64,000 bases of DNA from an uncultured Mucispirillum sp. (GTDB lineage: Bacteria > Chrysiogenota > Deferribacteres > Deferribacterales > Mucispirillaceae): positions 1-64,000 of the forward strand of contig CALUWN010000002.1 of the NCBI GenBank assembly GCA_944324495.1. The letters are read 5' to 3'. The notes beneath the pieces are model-generated. The model was not told the DNA's origin. It made no database searches and saw only the letters and a list, made by a program, of their open reading frames with translations. Shown piece by piece: positions 26,826 through 35,514 of the stretch. Position 1 is the stretch's first letter; the number at the start of each line of letters is the position of its first letter. The translations under genes were made by a program, and so were the position numbers.

Positions 26826-27410
26826 ATGGATACACAAAAAGTTGGTGGCTGGACACCATTTGCACCAGTAACAAAAGAAGATGAAAAAATATTTAACAAA
26901 GCAGTATCAGGATTAGTTGGTGTTAAATATACACCTGAACTTGTATCTTATCAAATAGTTGCAGGTAAAAATTATCGCTTTATATGTAAAGCAGTATCAT
27001 CAACTAATCCACCAAGAGAATATTATGCATCTATATCTTTTTGGGTTAAACTTGATGGCGAAATTGAAAATTTTAATATTATAGATTTATCTGTTGATGA
27101 CGCTTATTCTGAAGATATTAATGTAGATAATGCTGTTGGTGTTAAAACAGGCGGTTATATTGCTCATGAAGTGATAACAGATAATGATAGAGCAGTATTT
27201 GAGCATATTACAAAATCTTTACTTGGTGTAGATTACGAACTAAAAGCAGTAGCAACGCAGGTTGTAAATGGTATTAATTATAAATTTATCTGCATATCTA
27301 AAATTGTAGTGCCATATGCTCAACCTGAACTTACAATGATAGAAGTATATACAAAATTTGCTCATTCTGTAGCACCTATTATTAAAGTTAATAAAATTAC
27401 TAAACTGTAA
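26826..27410 (+). CDS. Tandem cystatin-like protein, putative cysteine-protease inhibitor
   Basis: 194 residues made of two diverged copies of one domain (about 6-95 and 108-190). Each copy has a Gly-Gly near its start (7-8; 109-110), a helix, then the cystatin first-loop motif QxVxG followed by NYxF: QIVAGKNYRF (Q43-G47) and QVVNGINYKF (Q145-G149). This order matches stefins/cystatins (family I25), which plug the active site of papain-clan proteases. No signal peptide, so it is stefin-like and cytosolic. Adjacent to the C58 protease gene, it could protect the producer. GGAGG ribosome binding site; the gap to the protease gene is 92 bases, with a possible own -10 (TATAAT, 26798-26803). Confidence 0.72.
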   Translation: MDTQKVGGWTPFAPVTKEDEKIFNKAVSGLVGVKYTPELVSYQIVAGKNYRFICKAVSSTNPPREYYASISFWVKLDGEIENFNIIDLSVDDAYSEDINVDNAVGVKTGGYIAHEVITDNDRAVFEHITKSLLGVDYELKAVATQVVNGINYKFICISKIVVPYAQPELTMIEVYTKFAHSVAPIIKVNKITKL

Positions 27411-27423
27411 TTTATAATCAAAT

Positions 27424-27455
27424 AATTAAATTACCCATTTATGGGTAGTTTAATT
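27424..27455 (+). terminator. Hairpin after the cystatin-like gene
   Basis: A 15-bp stem (27424-27438 / 27441-27455, one T-G wobble) with a GC core ACCCAT/ATGGGT and a 2-base loop, 13 bases after the stop. The 3' side is T/A-rich (GTTTAATTATA) rather than a clean T run. Probably a terminator separating this gene from the sulfotransferase gene. Confidence 0.6.
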
Positions 27456-27480
27456 ATATAAGATAAAGGAGTATAAATTT

Positions 27481-29442
27481 ATGAAAAAACTATATTATAT
27501 TTATTTTCTTGCTTTTATATTTTTAAGCCTGACAGCTTGCAGTGAAAGTAAAGATGAAACATCGCAATATCAGCCAAAAATTTATACAGAATATAAGAAA
27601 GTGGCAGATATAAATTCACCTGTTACTTTTAAATTAAGTGATTTTAATTTAAGTATTGGGGGGGGGTGGTATACGGTAACTTTAAATGATACAAGCAGGC
27701 TTTCTTTTACAGATGGTGAAAGTGTGAAGAATATTACTAATAATAATACAGAAATTTCAGTAACTCTTAATTTAAATAACCCTATTGAACAAGGCAAAGA
27801 ATTATCTGCAAGTATACTACATAATAATGGTGATATTACAAAAGTATATTTTGTAGTGCCAGTTACACAAAATAACCCTAATGCTCTTTTAACATGCAGT
27901 ATACCTGTAAATTCAAATGACTTTAATTTATCTACATTAAATTATGAAAAAGCAGGGTATGAAGTTATGCGAAATACTGATAATAAAATAGTAGATATTC
28001 GTAAAACTTATAATAAAGCAGAAATTGAAACAAATGGTAATAATATAGATATTATAGGTTTATATAATGACCATAATAATATAATTAGACTATATGCAGG
28101 GGAATATAATAACCCAGATTATGTTCAATATATATCTGTGCAGACAGTTGATGTGTATACAGAAAAAAATATAAATAAGCAGATATATGAAGTAACAGTT
28201 GCAGATTATAATAATACAACAGAGGGTTTTATTTTTGCACCACATTTTGCAAATAAATATCTATATACTTTTTTTATGGATAAAAAAGGAAATATAAGAG
28301 GATTTTATAATAGTATAAGTTCAAAATTATCTCATATAACCAGCATAAAAAATAATGTATTTCTATCAGATAAAATTGACCACACAAAATTTATAAAAAC
28401 ACATATAAATGGGGAGATAATAGAGGAAATAAACTATAATGAACTACAAGGATTAGATAGTCATAACCGTTATGCAGGTCATCATGATTATACTATAATA
28501 AATAGTGGGAAATATACTGGTTGTATTGCAACTCTTGTAGATTATACTTCAAATACTGTTGCTAACAGTGAAGATTATATAATAATTATCGATATAGAAA
28601 ATAGAAAACTTATAAAAGCTATAGATTTAAAAGATATTTTACCAGAAAATAGGAGAAGACCAAATATAGATTATCCAAGTGGAGAAGCTGGCAATGGTGC
28701 AAAATATGTAGACTGGTTTCATGCTAACTCTATTTTTCACGATGAAAAAGATGATACTTTTATAATTTCTGGCAGGCACCAAGGTGTTATAAAAATAACA
28801 TTGCCAGAAAATGATGGCACAATAACAGCAGAAAAAGGTGATTATGAACTTAAATGGTTCTTAACTCCGAATGTTGGATTTAGTGAAGGTGATAGTATTA
28901 ATGTATCTGAGAAATTACTAAAACCAGTTGATAGTCAAGGTAGATTAATAACTGATGAATTAGTGCTTAATGGAAGTAGTAAACATTCTGAATTTGAATG
29001 GAATTATGCACAACATTCAGCATATTTAAATAAAAATGGAAATTTAATAATGTTTGACAATGGAGACGGCAGATTTAATCAAGCTACTGGTACAGATTAC
29101 ATCAAAGATAGACAGTATTCAAGATTTGTAGAATATAAAATAGATGAACAAAATATGACAGTTCAACAGGTATACAGTTTTGGTGAAAATAATCCAGAGC
29201 TTTATTCTTTTAATATGAGCAATGTTGATGAAATAGATGATAAATATATATATATGTCATCAGTTAATGTTAGAGAGACAGCAGAAAGTCAATATCCAGA
29301 TTCTTATTACACAGAAATTGATAAAACCAATAATAAAATTGTGTTTCAATTAAAGTTTCATAAAATGGAGGGTATTGCTTCTCCATTTTATAGAATATAT
29401 CACATTAACCCATTTGATTATGTGAATATAGATTTTAACTAA
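27481..29442 (+). CDS. Arylsulfotransferase (ASST)-family lipoprotein
   Basis: 653 residues. Lipoprotein signal peptide with lipobox LTAC (Cys20), followed by Ser-Glu, so it may go to the outer membrane. An N-terminal beta domain (about 35-130) is followed by a beta-propeller region. Hallmarks of bacterial AssT are HHDYTI, the DWFHANS motif with His414 (equivalent to the sulfate-carrying His436 of E. coli AssT), GRHQGVIKI and HSEFEWNYAQHSAYL. AssT moves sulfate from one phenolic compound to another without PAPS. A G9 run at 27658-27666 encodes Gly-Gly-Gly at residues 60-62, so one-base slippage would truncate the protein. AAAGGAG ribosome binding site. Confidence 0.82.
   Translation: MKKLYYIYFLAFIFLSLTACSESKDETSQYQPKIYTEYKKVADINSPVTFKLSDFNLSIGGGWYTVTLNDTSRLSFTDGESVKNITNNNTEISVTLNLNNPIEQGKELSASILHNNGDITKVYFVVPVTQNNPNALLTCSIPVNSNDFNLSTLNYEKAGYEVMRNTDNKIVDIRKTYNKAEIETNGNNIDIIGLYNDHNNIIRLYAGEYNNPDYVQYISVQTVDVYTEKNINKQIYEVTVADYNNTTEGFIFAPHFANKYLYTFFMDKKGNIRGFYNSISSKLSHITSIKNNVFLSDKIDHTKFIKTHINGEIIEEINYNELQGLDSHNRYAGHHDYTIINSGKYTGCIATLVDYTSNTVANSEDYIIIIDIENRKLIKAIDLKDILPENRRRPNIDYPSGEAGNGAKYVDWFHANSIFHDEKDDTFIISGRHQGVIKITLPENDGTITAEKGDYELKWFLTPNVGFSEGDSINVSEKLLKPVDSQGRLITDELVLNGSSKHSEFEWNYAQHSAYLNKNGNLIMFDNGDGRFNQATGTDYIKDRQYSRFVEYKIDEQNMTVQQVYSFGENNPELYSFNMSNVDEIDDKYIYMSSVNVRETAESQYPDSYYTEIDKTNNKIVFQLKFHKMEGIASPFYRIYHINPFDYVNIDFN
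27658..27666. repeat. G9 tract inside the sulfotransferase gene
   Basis: Nine G in a row, in frame as three Gly codons followed by TGG. Gain or loss of one or two G shifts the frame near codon 63. In this sequence the gene is in the ON state. Confidence 0.85.
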
Positions 29443-29489
29443 AATAATATGTAGAAAAAGACTACAACAAATAAAAAAAGGAGATTAAC

Positions 29490-30416
29490 ATGGCTAAAGT
29501 AGCAAAAATTATTGATAATTTAACAGGAGCTGACGAAGCAGAATTAGAGCAAAAAGAGCAGTTTAAATTCTTACAAACAATGGGCGAAACAAAATGTGCT
29601 CAATTTAAGGCTGAGCTTGAAAAAAATGCTCTTGGAGAGCATAAACAAATAGAAGTTGGTGGAGGCAGATATATCCAATATTATCAAGAATGTCATATTG
29701 ACTTACATTCTGGTGCAAATGACCGTATTGATGAAGCTTTAAACGGCTTTTTTAAAGGTAAAGAAGGTTTAAAAGATGGTTTTCATGCATTAATTTCAAC
29801 TGCAATAGATTCTTTAATTAATGAAACAGTAATGGGGGAAACTACAAGGGATATGTTTTTTGTATATCCAGAAAATAATGCTATTGTTAGATTAGATATT
29901 AAAGCATATGTATATAGATTTACAAAAAAAGGTCTAATTGCTAATTGTGAAAATTTATTTTGCTATACAATGGGAAAATCTATCATTGATTATAACACAT
30001 TAAATGTTAGTGAGCTTTTGTATTTTCTATCAGATATGGCTGGAGCATCAGACAATATAGAGGTAGTTAAAAAGTTTGCAGAAGAAATTGTAGATATAAT
30101 CAAATATTTACAACAATTCAATATAACTCCAGCAGAAAATGTTCTAAAATATCAATTAGATGATTTAAGAAGTGATATTCAAAAAACAAGAGGCACAATG
30201 CAGGAAGTTATCCAATATAAAGAAGGTATGACAAATAATGAAATTGCAGATAGTGCTAAAAAATATGGCTGGGTTGTGCAAAATGAAGGCTCTGATAATA
30301 TTATAATGACAAAACATACTGATAACACTACTAATAGTATTGTATTAGATAATAATGAGCAAACTAAAAAAGCTGCAGTAGAATTAATTAACTTGGTAGC
30401 TACAAGAGATAAATAA
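29490..30416 (+). CDS. Protein of unknown function upstream of the clostripain-like gene
   Basis: 308 residues, not recognised. No signal peptide or membrane segment. The first 60 residues are charged and probably helical (ELEQKEQFKF, CAQFKAELEKN). The middle has alternating strands and helices with DLHSGANDRIDEAL and RDMFFVYPEN. Residues 195-240 look like a helical hairpin. The stop is one base from the start of the secreted protease gene, so the two are translationally linked. A cytosolic partner of the protease, such as an inhibitor or export factor, is possible but unsupported by any motif. AAAGGAG ribosome binding site. Confidence 0.65.
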   Translation: MAKVAKIIDNLTGADEAELEQKEQFKFLQTMGETKCAQFKAELEKNALGEHKQIEVGGGRYIQYYQECHIDLHSGANDRIDEALNGFFKGKEGLKDGFHALISTAIDSLINETVMGETTRDMFFVYPENNAIVRLDIKAYVYRFTKKGLIANCENLFCYTMGKSIIDYNTLNVSELLYFLSDMAGASDNIEVVKKFAEEIVDIIKYLQQFNITPAENVLKYQLDDLRSDIQKTRGTMQEVIQYKEGMTNNEIADSAKKYGWVVQNEGSDNIIMTKHTDNTTNSIVLDNNEQTKKAAVELINLVATRDK

Positions 30417-30417
30417 A

Positions 30418-32220
30418 ATGAAAAAAATAATCTTATTGATAATATTAATATTTAGTGCTTTATCTTTTAACTATTCTTATGGTGATGATATAATTCAACC
30501 TAAATATGCTATACTTGTATATATGAATGGCAGTGATTTAGAAAGTGAAAAAGGAGAAGCAACAAAGGCAATCAATGAGATGATTAAGGCAACAGGGAAT
30601 AAAAAATTCCCTGGTGTCTTTATAGTTCAAACAGGTGGAACAAAAAAATGGCATCTAAAAGAATTAGAAGGTTCTGGTAATCAGCGTTTAATTATAAAAG
30701 ACGGCAAAATAGCAGAATCAATTGAAATTAAGTCTAATAGTATGGGAGATACAGATACTTTTAAAGAGTTTATAAATTTTAGTCTTAGTATTCCTGCCGA
30801 TGATTATATGCTGATATTTTGGAACCATGGACATGGCTCTATAAAAGGATTTGGAAATGACGAACTTTACCAGAATGATTCTTTAACTTTACCTGAAATA
30901 AGTGAAGCTCTCGATAATTCTATTATAACAAAAAAATTTATTTTAATAGGATTTGATACATGTTTAATGTCTACAATAGAAACTGCTAATACATTATCCA
31001 GCTATGGTAAATATATGCTTGCATCTCAAGAATTAGAAAATCAAGGTGGCTGGAATTATTCAAATTTTTCATATTTGTCAAATAATACTGCGATAGAAGA
31101 TTTTGCTAAAAATATTATAAATGATTATGTTGCAAAAGAGCAGCAATATTCTATAACTTTATGGAATTTGGAATATGTTTCTATACTTGTTAATACTATA
31201 AATGATGCATTATTATCTTGGAATACAAAATATGATATATTATCTGAAAAAATGCTGTATTTAAGAGATAAGATGCTTGATTTTGGTGGTAATATTAATC
31301 AAAAAACTTTCAATTATATTTATCCTGATATGGTAGACTTAGACGATGTATTTAGAAGTATTCCAAATATTGAAAGCGAATATAAAAATAAGTATAAACA
31401 GGCAAAAAAATTATCTATAATTTACCATGCTGGTAATGGATATGAAAAAAAATCTAGTGGAATAAATATATATCTGCCTTATGGAAAAACTGATTTATCA
31501 GAAGATATGGAAATTTATAACTCATTAGAATTTTCTAAAAATTATACTAAATTTATAAATAAATATTATGAATTATTATCTTATAAAAATAAATTTGAAC
31601 TTGATAATGCTCCTAGATTTATTAGCTATAATAAATGTAGATTAGAAATTGATAATGAAAGTAAACTTAATAATATTTATTTATCTATTTTTAAACCATT
31701 AAAATATCAAAAGTATATGTCTTTTGGATATATATCAAAAAATATTATCAATAAAGATAATATTATAGAAAGTTCACCAGATAATTACTGGATATATGGG
31801 CTTGGAAACCAAATGCTTTATGTGATAGAAATAGATAATAATACATATATCACTCCAATGCTTTTAAAGCGAGATAATGTAGAATCTATTGTAAATATAA
31901 AATTTTCTCTTAATCCTGCTGCCATTATTTCAATTGCAAATATAGAAAATGATTTAACAGTGTCTAAAACACTTAATAATATAAAAGAAGGAGATTTTTT
32001 AACCCCATTATATCCTGTATATAAGTTTAATGAATTTAATAAGAAATTTATTAAAAACTTAAAAGCAGTATCTTATGAAAAAGGAAAAACATATAAAATA
32101 TTATTTGATAATATTATAGGGTTATCTTATAAACCATATAAAGAAACTTACCAAATAAGATTTGTTTTTGAAAATATGTATAAAAATAAAATATACAGCC
32201 TTCCATGTAAATATTATTAG
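30418..32220 (+). CDS. Clostripain-like (family C11) cysteine peptidase, secreted
   Basis: 600 residues. Sec signal peptide (residues 1-22, ending NYSYG). The clan CD caspase-like fold is shown by YAILVYMNGSDLES at the first strand, the catalytic His in FWNHGHGS (H137) and Cys in GFDTCLMSTIE (C182). The 45-residue His-Cys spacing is close to that of the Parabacteroides enzyme PmC11. The family prefers Arg/Lys at P1 and often self-activates. The C-terminal 250 residues are a beta-rich region of unknown role. It should act in the periplasm or outside the cell. Clan CD enzymes are not normal cystatin targets, so the cystatin-like protein is unlikely to control it. Confidence 0.88.
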   Translation: MKKIILLIILIFSALSFNYSYGDDIIQPKYAILVYMNGSDLESEKGEATKAINEMIKATGNKKFPGVFIVQTGGTKKWHLKELEGSGNQRLIIKDGKIAESIEIKSNSMGDTDTFKEFINFSLSIPADDYMLIFWNHGHGSIKGFGNDELYQNDSLTLPEISEALDNSIITKKFILIGFDTCLMSTIETANTLSSYGKYMLASQELENQGGWNYSNFSYLSNNTAIEDFAKNIINDYVAKEQQYSITLWNLEYVSILVNTINDALLSWNTKYDILSEKMLYLRDKMLDFGGNINQKTFNYIYPDMVDLDDVFRSIPNIESEYKNKYKQAKKLSIIYHAGNGYEKKSSGINIYLPYGKTDLSEDMEIYNSLEFSKNYTKFINKYYELLSYKNKFELDNAPRFISYNKCRLEIDNESKLNNIYLSIFKPLKYQKYMSFGYISKNIINKDNIIESSPDNYWIYGLGNQMLYVIEIDNNTYITPMLLKRDNVESIVNIKFSLNPAAIISIANIENDLTVSKTLNNIKEGDFLTPLYPVYKFNEFNKKFIKNLKAVSYEKGKTYKILFDNIIGLSYKPYKETYQIRFVFENMYKNKIYSLPCKYY

Positions 32221-32633
32221 AAATAAGTATAATTAATTTATTACAATATGGATAATTATGTATGAAAATTATTTAATTAAAATTAAGCTAATGATATTTT
32301 TTATGAGAACTTATACAACTGCTTAATTTGTTGAAATCGTTTTTAGAATTTACCTTTAAAGGATATAAGTTTATGGAAAATAAGAATAAGTAGCTAAAGA
32401 ATTAATAAAGTAATTATATGTGGTGAATGTGAGCCACAGGAGGTGGCGACTTTAGCAAGCGAGATTTAATAAAAGTATAAATGGAAACCACCCTGCCTGT
32501 TTCTAAGCTAAATTGGCGGTTGCTTATATAATGAAACAGGCAGAGGATAATTCCATTGTCGGAAGGATATTATTATGTTATGCGATAAAGCAATTAAAAA
32601 AAGCACATAAAGAAAAGTTTGGCGGAAATTTCT
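32221..32633. other. 413-base gap without a gene; AT-rich flanks around a structured core
   Basis: No frame of note. The first 170 bases and the last 75 are AT-rich and featureless to my eye. The centre, 32393-32557, is clearly more GC-rich and holds nested perfect stems (see that entry). A very short frame preceded by GGAAGG opens at ATG 32575 and ends after about eleven codons. Confidence 0.6.
32393..32557. ncRNA. Candidate structured RNA of unknown family
   Basis: Two nested, perfectly paired modules. Module 1: GCTAAAG (32393-32399) pairs with CTTTAGC (32450-32456) and encloses the hairpin GCCAC-AGGAG-GTGGC (32433-32447). Module 2: AATGGAA (32480-32486) pairs with TTCCATT (32551-32557) and encloses CTGCCTGTTTC (32493-32503) / GAAACAGGCAG (32533-32543), which extends inward through TAAGC/GCTTA (32504-32508 / 32522-32526). 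It does not match RNase P, tmRNA, 6S, SRP or the riboswitches I checked by eye. The AGGAG hairpin loop and other GGA motifs recall CsrA-binding RNAs. The direction is not clear. Confidence 0.5.
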
Positions 32634-32858
32634 CTATGATGCACTAGCCATATTAAGGCTTTCTAATCGCTCCAACGCCTCTTTCGAAATGATAACTTTA
32701 TCCATAGCCATAGAAGCATCGTCAGATGAAGTTTTAGCTGCACCTGCTTTTTCACCTTTTAAAAGCTTAGATAATTCTGAAACACTTTGCTCGTTTTTAG
32801 TAGCAGCAGTATAAGCTGCATACTGGTTTGAAGTAGATATCATTAAAGAATCTGTCAT
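32634..32858 (-). CDS. Small protein of unknown function
   Basis: 74 residues from the ATG at 32858, which has AGAGGTG six bases upstream; a longer frame (to 32876) lacks one. Polar, Ser/Ala-rich, no Cys, no membrane segment. The C-terminal stretch DKVIISKEALERLESL is probably helical and resembles the short ISxEA-type helices of flagellar regulators and other small soluble proteins, but I cannot assign a family. It is transcribed alone, divergent from the ABC-F gene, and ends next to the structured stretch 32393-32557. Confidence 0.6.
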   Translation of the reverse strand: MTDSLMISTSNQYAAYTAATKNEQSVSELSKLLKGEKAGAAKTSSDDASMAMDKVIISKEALERLESLNMASAS

Positions 32859-32960
32859 TATAACACCTCTTTGCACTTCCCATTGGCTTTCGCAAAACTA
32901 TATAGCAATCATTATAGCAATCATCGTGCCAAAAAAAATACTTGCCAAAATAATAAAAAA

Positions 32961-34811
32961 ATGAAAAATACTTCTATGATTAGTTTTGATAATATTTCTA
33001 AAAGTTATGGTGCAAGGGTTTTATTTGAAAATGTTACCTTTAATATTAATAAGGGTGAGCGTATTGGGCTTGTTGGTAGAAACGGCCATGGTAAAACTAC
33101 GTTAATGCGTATTATTACAGGTGAAGAATCAGCCGATGAGGGTAAAATCTCAATACCTAAAAACTATAAAATTGGTTTTTTAAAGCAGCATATAAGTTTT
33201 AGTAAAAAGACAGTAATAGAAGAAGTGATGCTTGGTTTAAAAGAGGAGGAGCAGGACCAAAGGTGGAAAGCTGAAAAGATACTTTTTGGGCTTGGCTTTA
33301 CTGCTGATGATATGGAAAAAGACCCATCATCTTTTTCTGGTGGCTATCAGGTGCGTATCACTTTAGCAGAAACTCTGCTTTCTTCCCCAGACCTTTTGCT
33401 TTTGGATGAGCCTACAAACTATTTAGATATTGTGTCTATCAGGTGGTTAAAAAGTTTTCTAAATTCATGGAAAGGTGAGCTTTTATTAATCACTCACGAC
33501 AGGCAGTTTATGGATGATGTGGTTACCCATATTGCAGGAATACATAGAAGTAAAGTCCGCAAAATCTCTGGCAAAACAGATAAATTTTATGAACAGATCG
33601 CCCGTGATGAAGAAATATATGAAAAAACAAGAATAAATGATGAGCAAAAGCGTAAAGAATTAGAGCAGTATATAACAAGATTTCGTGCAAAAGCACGCCT
33701 TGCTGGCCTTGTGCAGAGCCGTATAAAAACCCTTAATAAAATGGAGAAAAAAGAAAAACTTGAAGCCATAAAAAACTTGGAGTTTTCTTTTAAATATAAA
33801 CCTATTACTTCAAAGCAGATAATGAGGGCGGAAAATATTTCCTTTTCATATGATGATAAAAATTTCCTTATAAAAGATTTATCTATTATAATAGGCAGTG
33901 AAGATAAGATTGCAGTAATAGGAAAAAATGGCAGGGGTAAATCTACCCTTTTAAAATTATTTGCTGGGCTTTTAGAGCCAAAAAGTGGCAGTGTAATATA
34001 CCATACAGGTTGTGTTAAAGGCTATTACGAGCAGACAAATGTATCAAGCTTAAACCCAGATAATACAGTAGAAGAAGAGATACAGTCAGTTTCTGATGAT
34101 TTTGATAGAACCTATGTAAGAAATATATGTGGCAGTATGCTTTTTGAGCAGGATGCGGCACTAAAAAAAATAAAAGTATTATCAGGTGGTGAAAAAAGCC
34201 GTGTAATGCTTGGTAAGATAATTGCAAGCCCCTTAAATGTATTAATGCTTGATGAGCCTACAAACCATTTAGATATGGATGCCTGTGATTCATTAATAGA
34301 GGCGGTGGATAATTTTGAGGGTGCTGTTATTATGGTAACCCACAATGAGATGTTTTTACACGCTCTTGCAAATAAATTAATTGTTTTCCAAGATGAATAC
34401 CCTTATGTATTTGAAGGCACTTATGAAGAATTTTTAGAAAAAGAGGGCTGGAAAGATGAGGGTAATGTTAAGGAAAAGGATGTAAAAAATAAGATTACTA
34501 AAAAAGATGTAAGAAAAATTAGAAGTGAAATAATATCTGAGAAAAATAAAATAATAAAGCCACTGGAAGAAAAATCTGCTGCACTTGAAAACAGCATTAG
34601 TGAATATGAAGAAGAAGTAAATAAGTTAAATGATTTATTAATTGAAGCATCATCAAATAATAATGGCGAATTAATAGGTGAGTATGGCAAAAGGCTTGCA
34701 GAATTAAATAAATTAATAGATGATGCTTTTGAAGAGCTTGATAATGTGGTCCAAGAACTTGACAGCAGAAAAAAAGAATACGATAATAGGCTTAGTCAAA
34801 TAGAAGAATAA
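32961..34811 (+). CDS. ABC-F family ATPase (Uup/YheS-like)
   Basis: 616 residues from ATG 32961 (a second ATG at 32976 is also possible; the frame extends upstream without a good start). Two ABC domains in one chain without membrane segments: Walker A GRNGHGKTT and GKNGRGKST, signatures SGGYQVR and SGGEKSR, Walker B LLLLDEPTNYLD and VLMLDEPTNHLD. The linker between them is charged and helical. A C-terminal coiled coil of about 110 residues (KIIKPLEEKSAALEN onward) is typical of the Uup branch. ABC-F proteins act on ribosomes in the cytosol. No antibiotic-resistance role can be read from this. Confidence 0.92.
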   Translation: MKNTSMISFDNISKSYGARVLFENVTFNINKGERIGLVGRNGHGKTTLMRIITGEESADEGKISIPKNYKIGFLKQHISFSKKTVIEEVMLGLKEEEQDQRWKAEKILFGLGFTADDMEKDPSSFSGGYQVRITLAETLLSSPDLLLLDEPTNYLDIVSIRWLKSFLNSWKGELLLITHDRQFMDDVVTHIAGIHRSKVRKISGKTDKFYEQIARDEEIYEKTRINDEQKRKELEQYITRFRAKARLAGLVQSRIKTLNKMEKKEKLEAIKNLEFSFKYKPITSKQIMRAENISFSYDDKNFLIKDLSIIIGSEDKIAVIGKNGRGKSTLLKLFAGLLEPKSGSVIYHTGCVKGYYEQTNVSSLNPDNTVEEEIQSVSDDFDRTYVRNICGSMLFEQDAALKKIKVLSGGEKSRVMLGKIIASPLNVLMLDEPTNHLDMDACDSLIEAVDNFEGAVIMVTHNEMFLHALANKLIVFQDEYPYVFEGTYEEFLEKEGWKDEGNVKEKDVKNKITKKDVRKIRSEIISEKNKIIKPLEEKSAALENSISEYEEEVNKLNDLLIEASSNNNGELIGEYGKRLAELNKLIDDAFEELDNVVQELDSRKKEYDNRLSQIEE

Positions 34812-34824
34812 GGGATATAAGGAT

Positions 34825-35511
34825 ATGAAAAAAATATTATTAATATTATCAATTTTATTAATAGCTTTAAATGCTTATGCACAAGAAGTGCAGGATAATG
34901 CTACTGCAAAACCTAAAGGAAGTGATACGGAAGTAAAAGCTGATAAAAAAGCTAAAAAACCTGATTTTAATAAGAAAAAAATCTCTCTTGATAGAATAGA
35001 TGAAAAGAAATGGTCATTACGAGTTGGTTATTCATATTTTTTTCCTGAAAGTAAGTATGCGTCAATTTTTGCCCACAAATTAAAAATTGGTGGTGCATAT
35101 GACTTTAATAAATATTTTCAAGTGCAGGCACTGCTGCAGTATGCTGATGGCAGTGCAAGTTATGATATAAATGGTGTAAATACTAATTTTTCAGGTACTA
35201 TTTATAATCTAGGTGCAGTAGCTACTGGTTTATATCCTATAGAAATGTCAGTAGGTGAGCTTGCCCCATTTGCCAGTTTAGGTGGTGTTTATACTTTTGG
35301 TAATGTAAAATCAACAGCAAATACAGCAGAGCAAAAGCAGAATATTTCAGGTGGTGGCATATTAGCTCAAGCTGGTTTACAGTATAATTTTAACGTGTTT
35401 TCATTTAGGGTATATGGTGAATATATATATGATTTAACGCCTATAAAAATAGACCATTTAAAAAATTTTTCAGGTGTAAGTATTGGTGCTGAAATAGGGG
35501 TTAAGTTTTAA
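34825..35511 (+). CDS. Outer-membrane beta-barrel protein
   Basis: 228 residues. Signal peptide of about 19 residues (ends NAYAQ), then a Lys/Asp-rich periplasmic stretch (20-60), then a barrel-like domain with alternating strands (SLRVGYSYFFPES, KLKIGGAYDFNKYF, FSFRVYGEYIYDL) ending in IGAEIGVKF, with the terminal Phe required for barrel assembly. It resembles the OmpA/OmpW-like porin-fold superfamily of eight-stranded barrels. Function unknown. Confidence 0.82.
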   Translation: MKKILLILSILLIALNAYAQEVQDNATAKPKGSDTEVKADKKAKKPDFNKKKISLDRIDEKKWSLRVGYSYFFPESKYASIFAHKLKIGGAYDFNKYFQVQALLQYADGSASYDINGVNTNFSGTIYNLGAVATGLYPIEMSVGELAPFASLGGVYTFGNVKSTANTAEQKQNISGGGILAQAGLQYNFNVFSFRVYGEYIYDLTPIKIDHLKNFSGVSIGAEIGVKF

Positions 35512-35514
35512 AGT

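Noticed and set aside
32393-32557. RNase P, tmRNA, 6S or SRP RNA
   Set aside because: None of their conserved core sequences is present in either direction.
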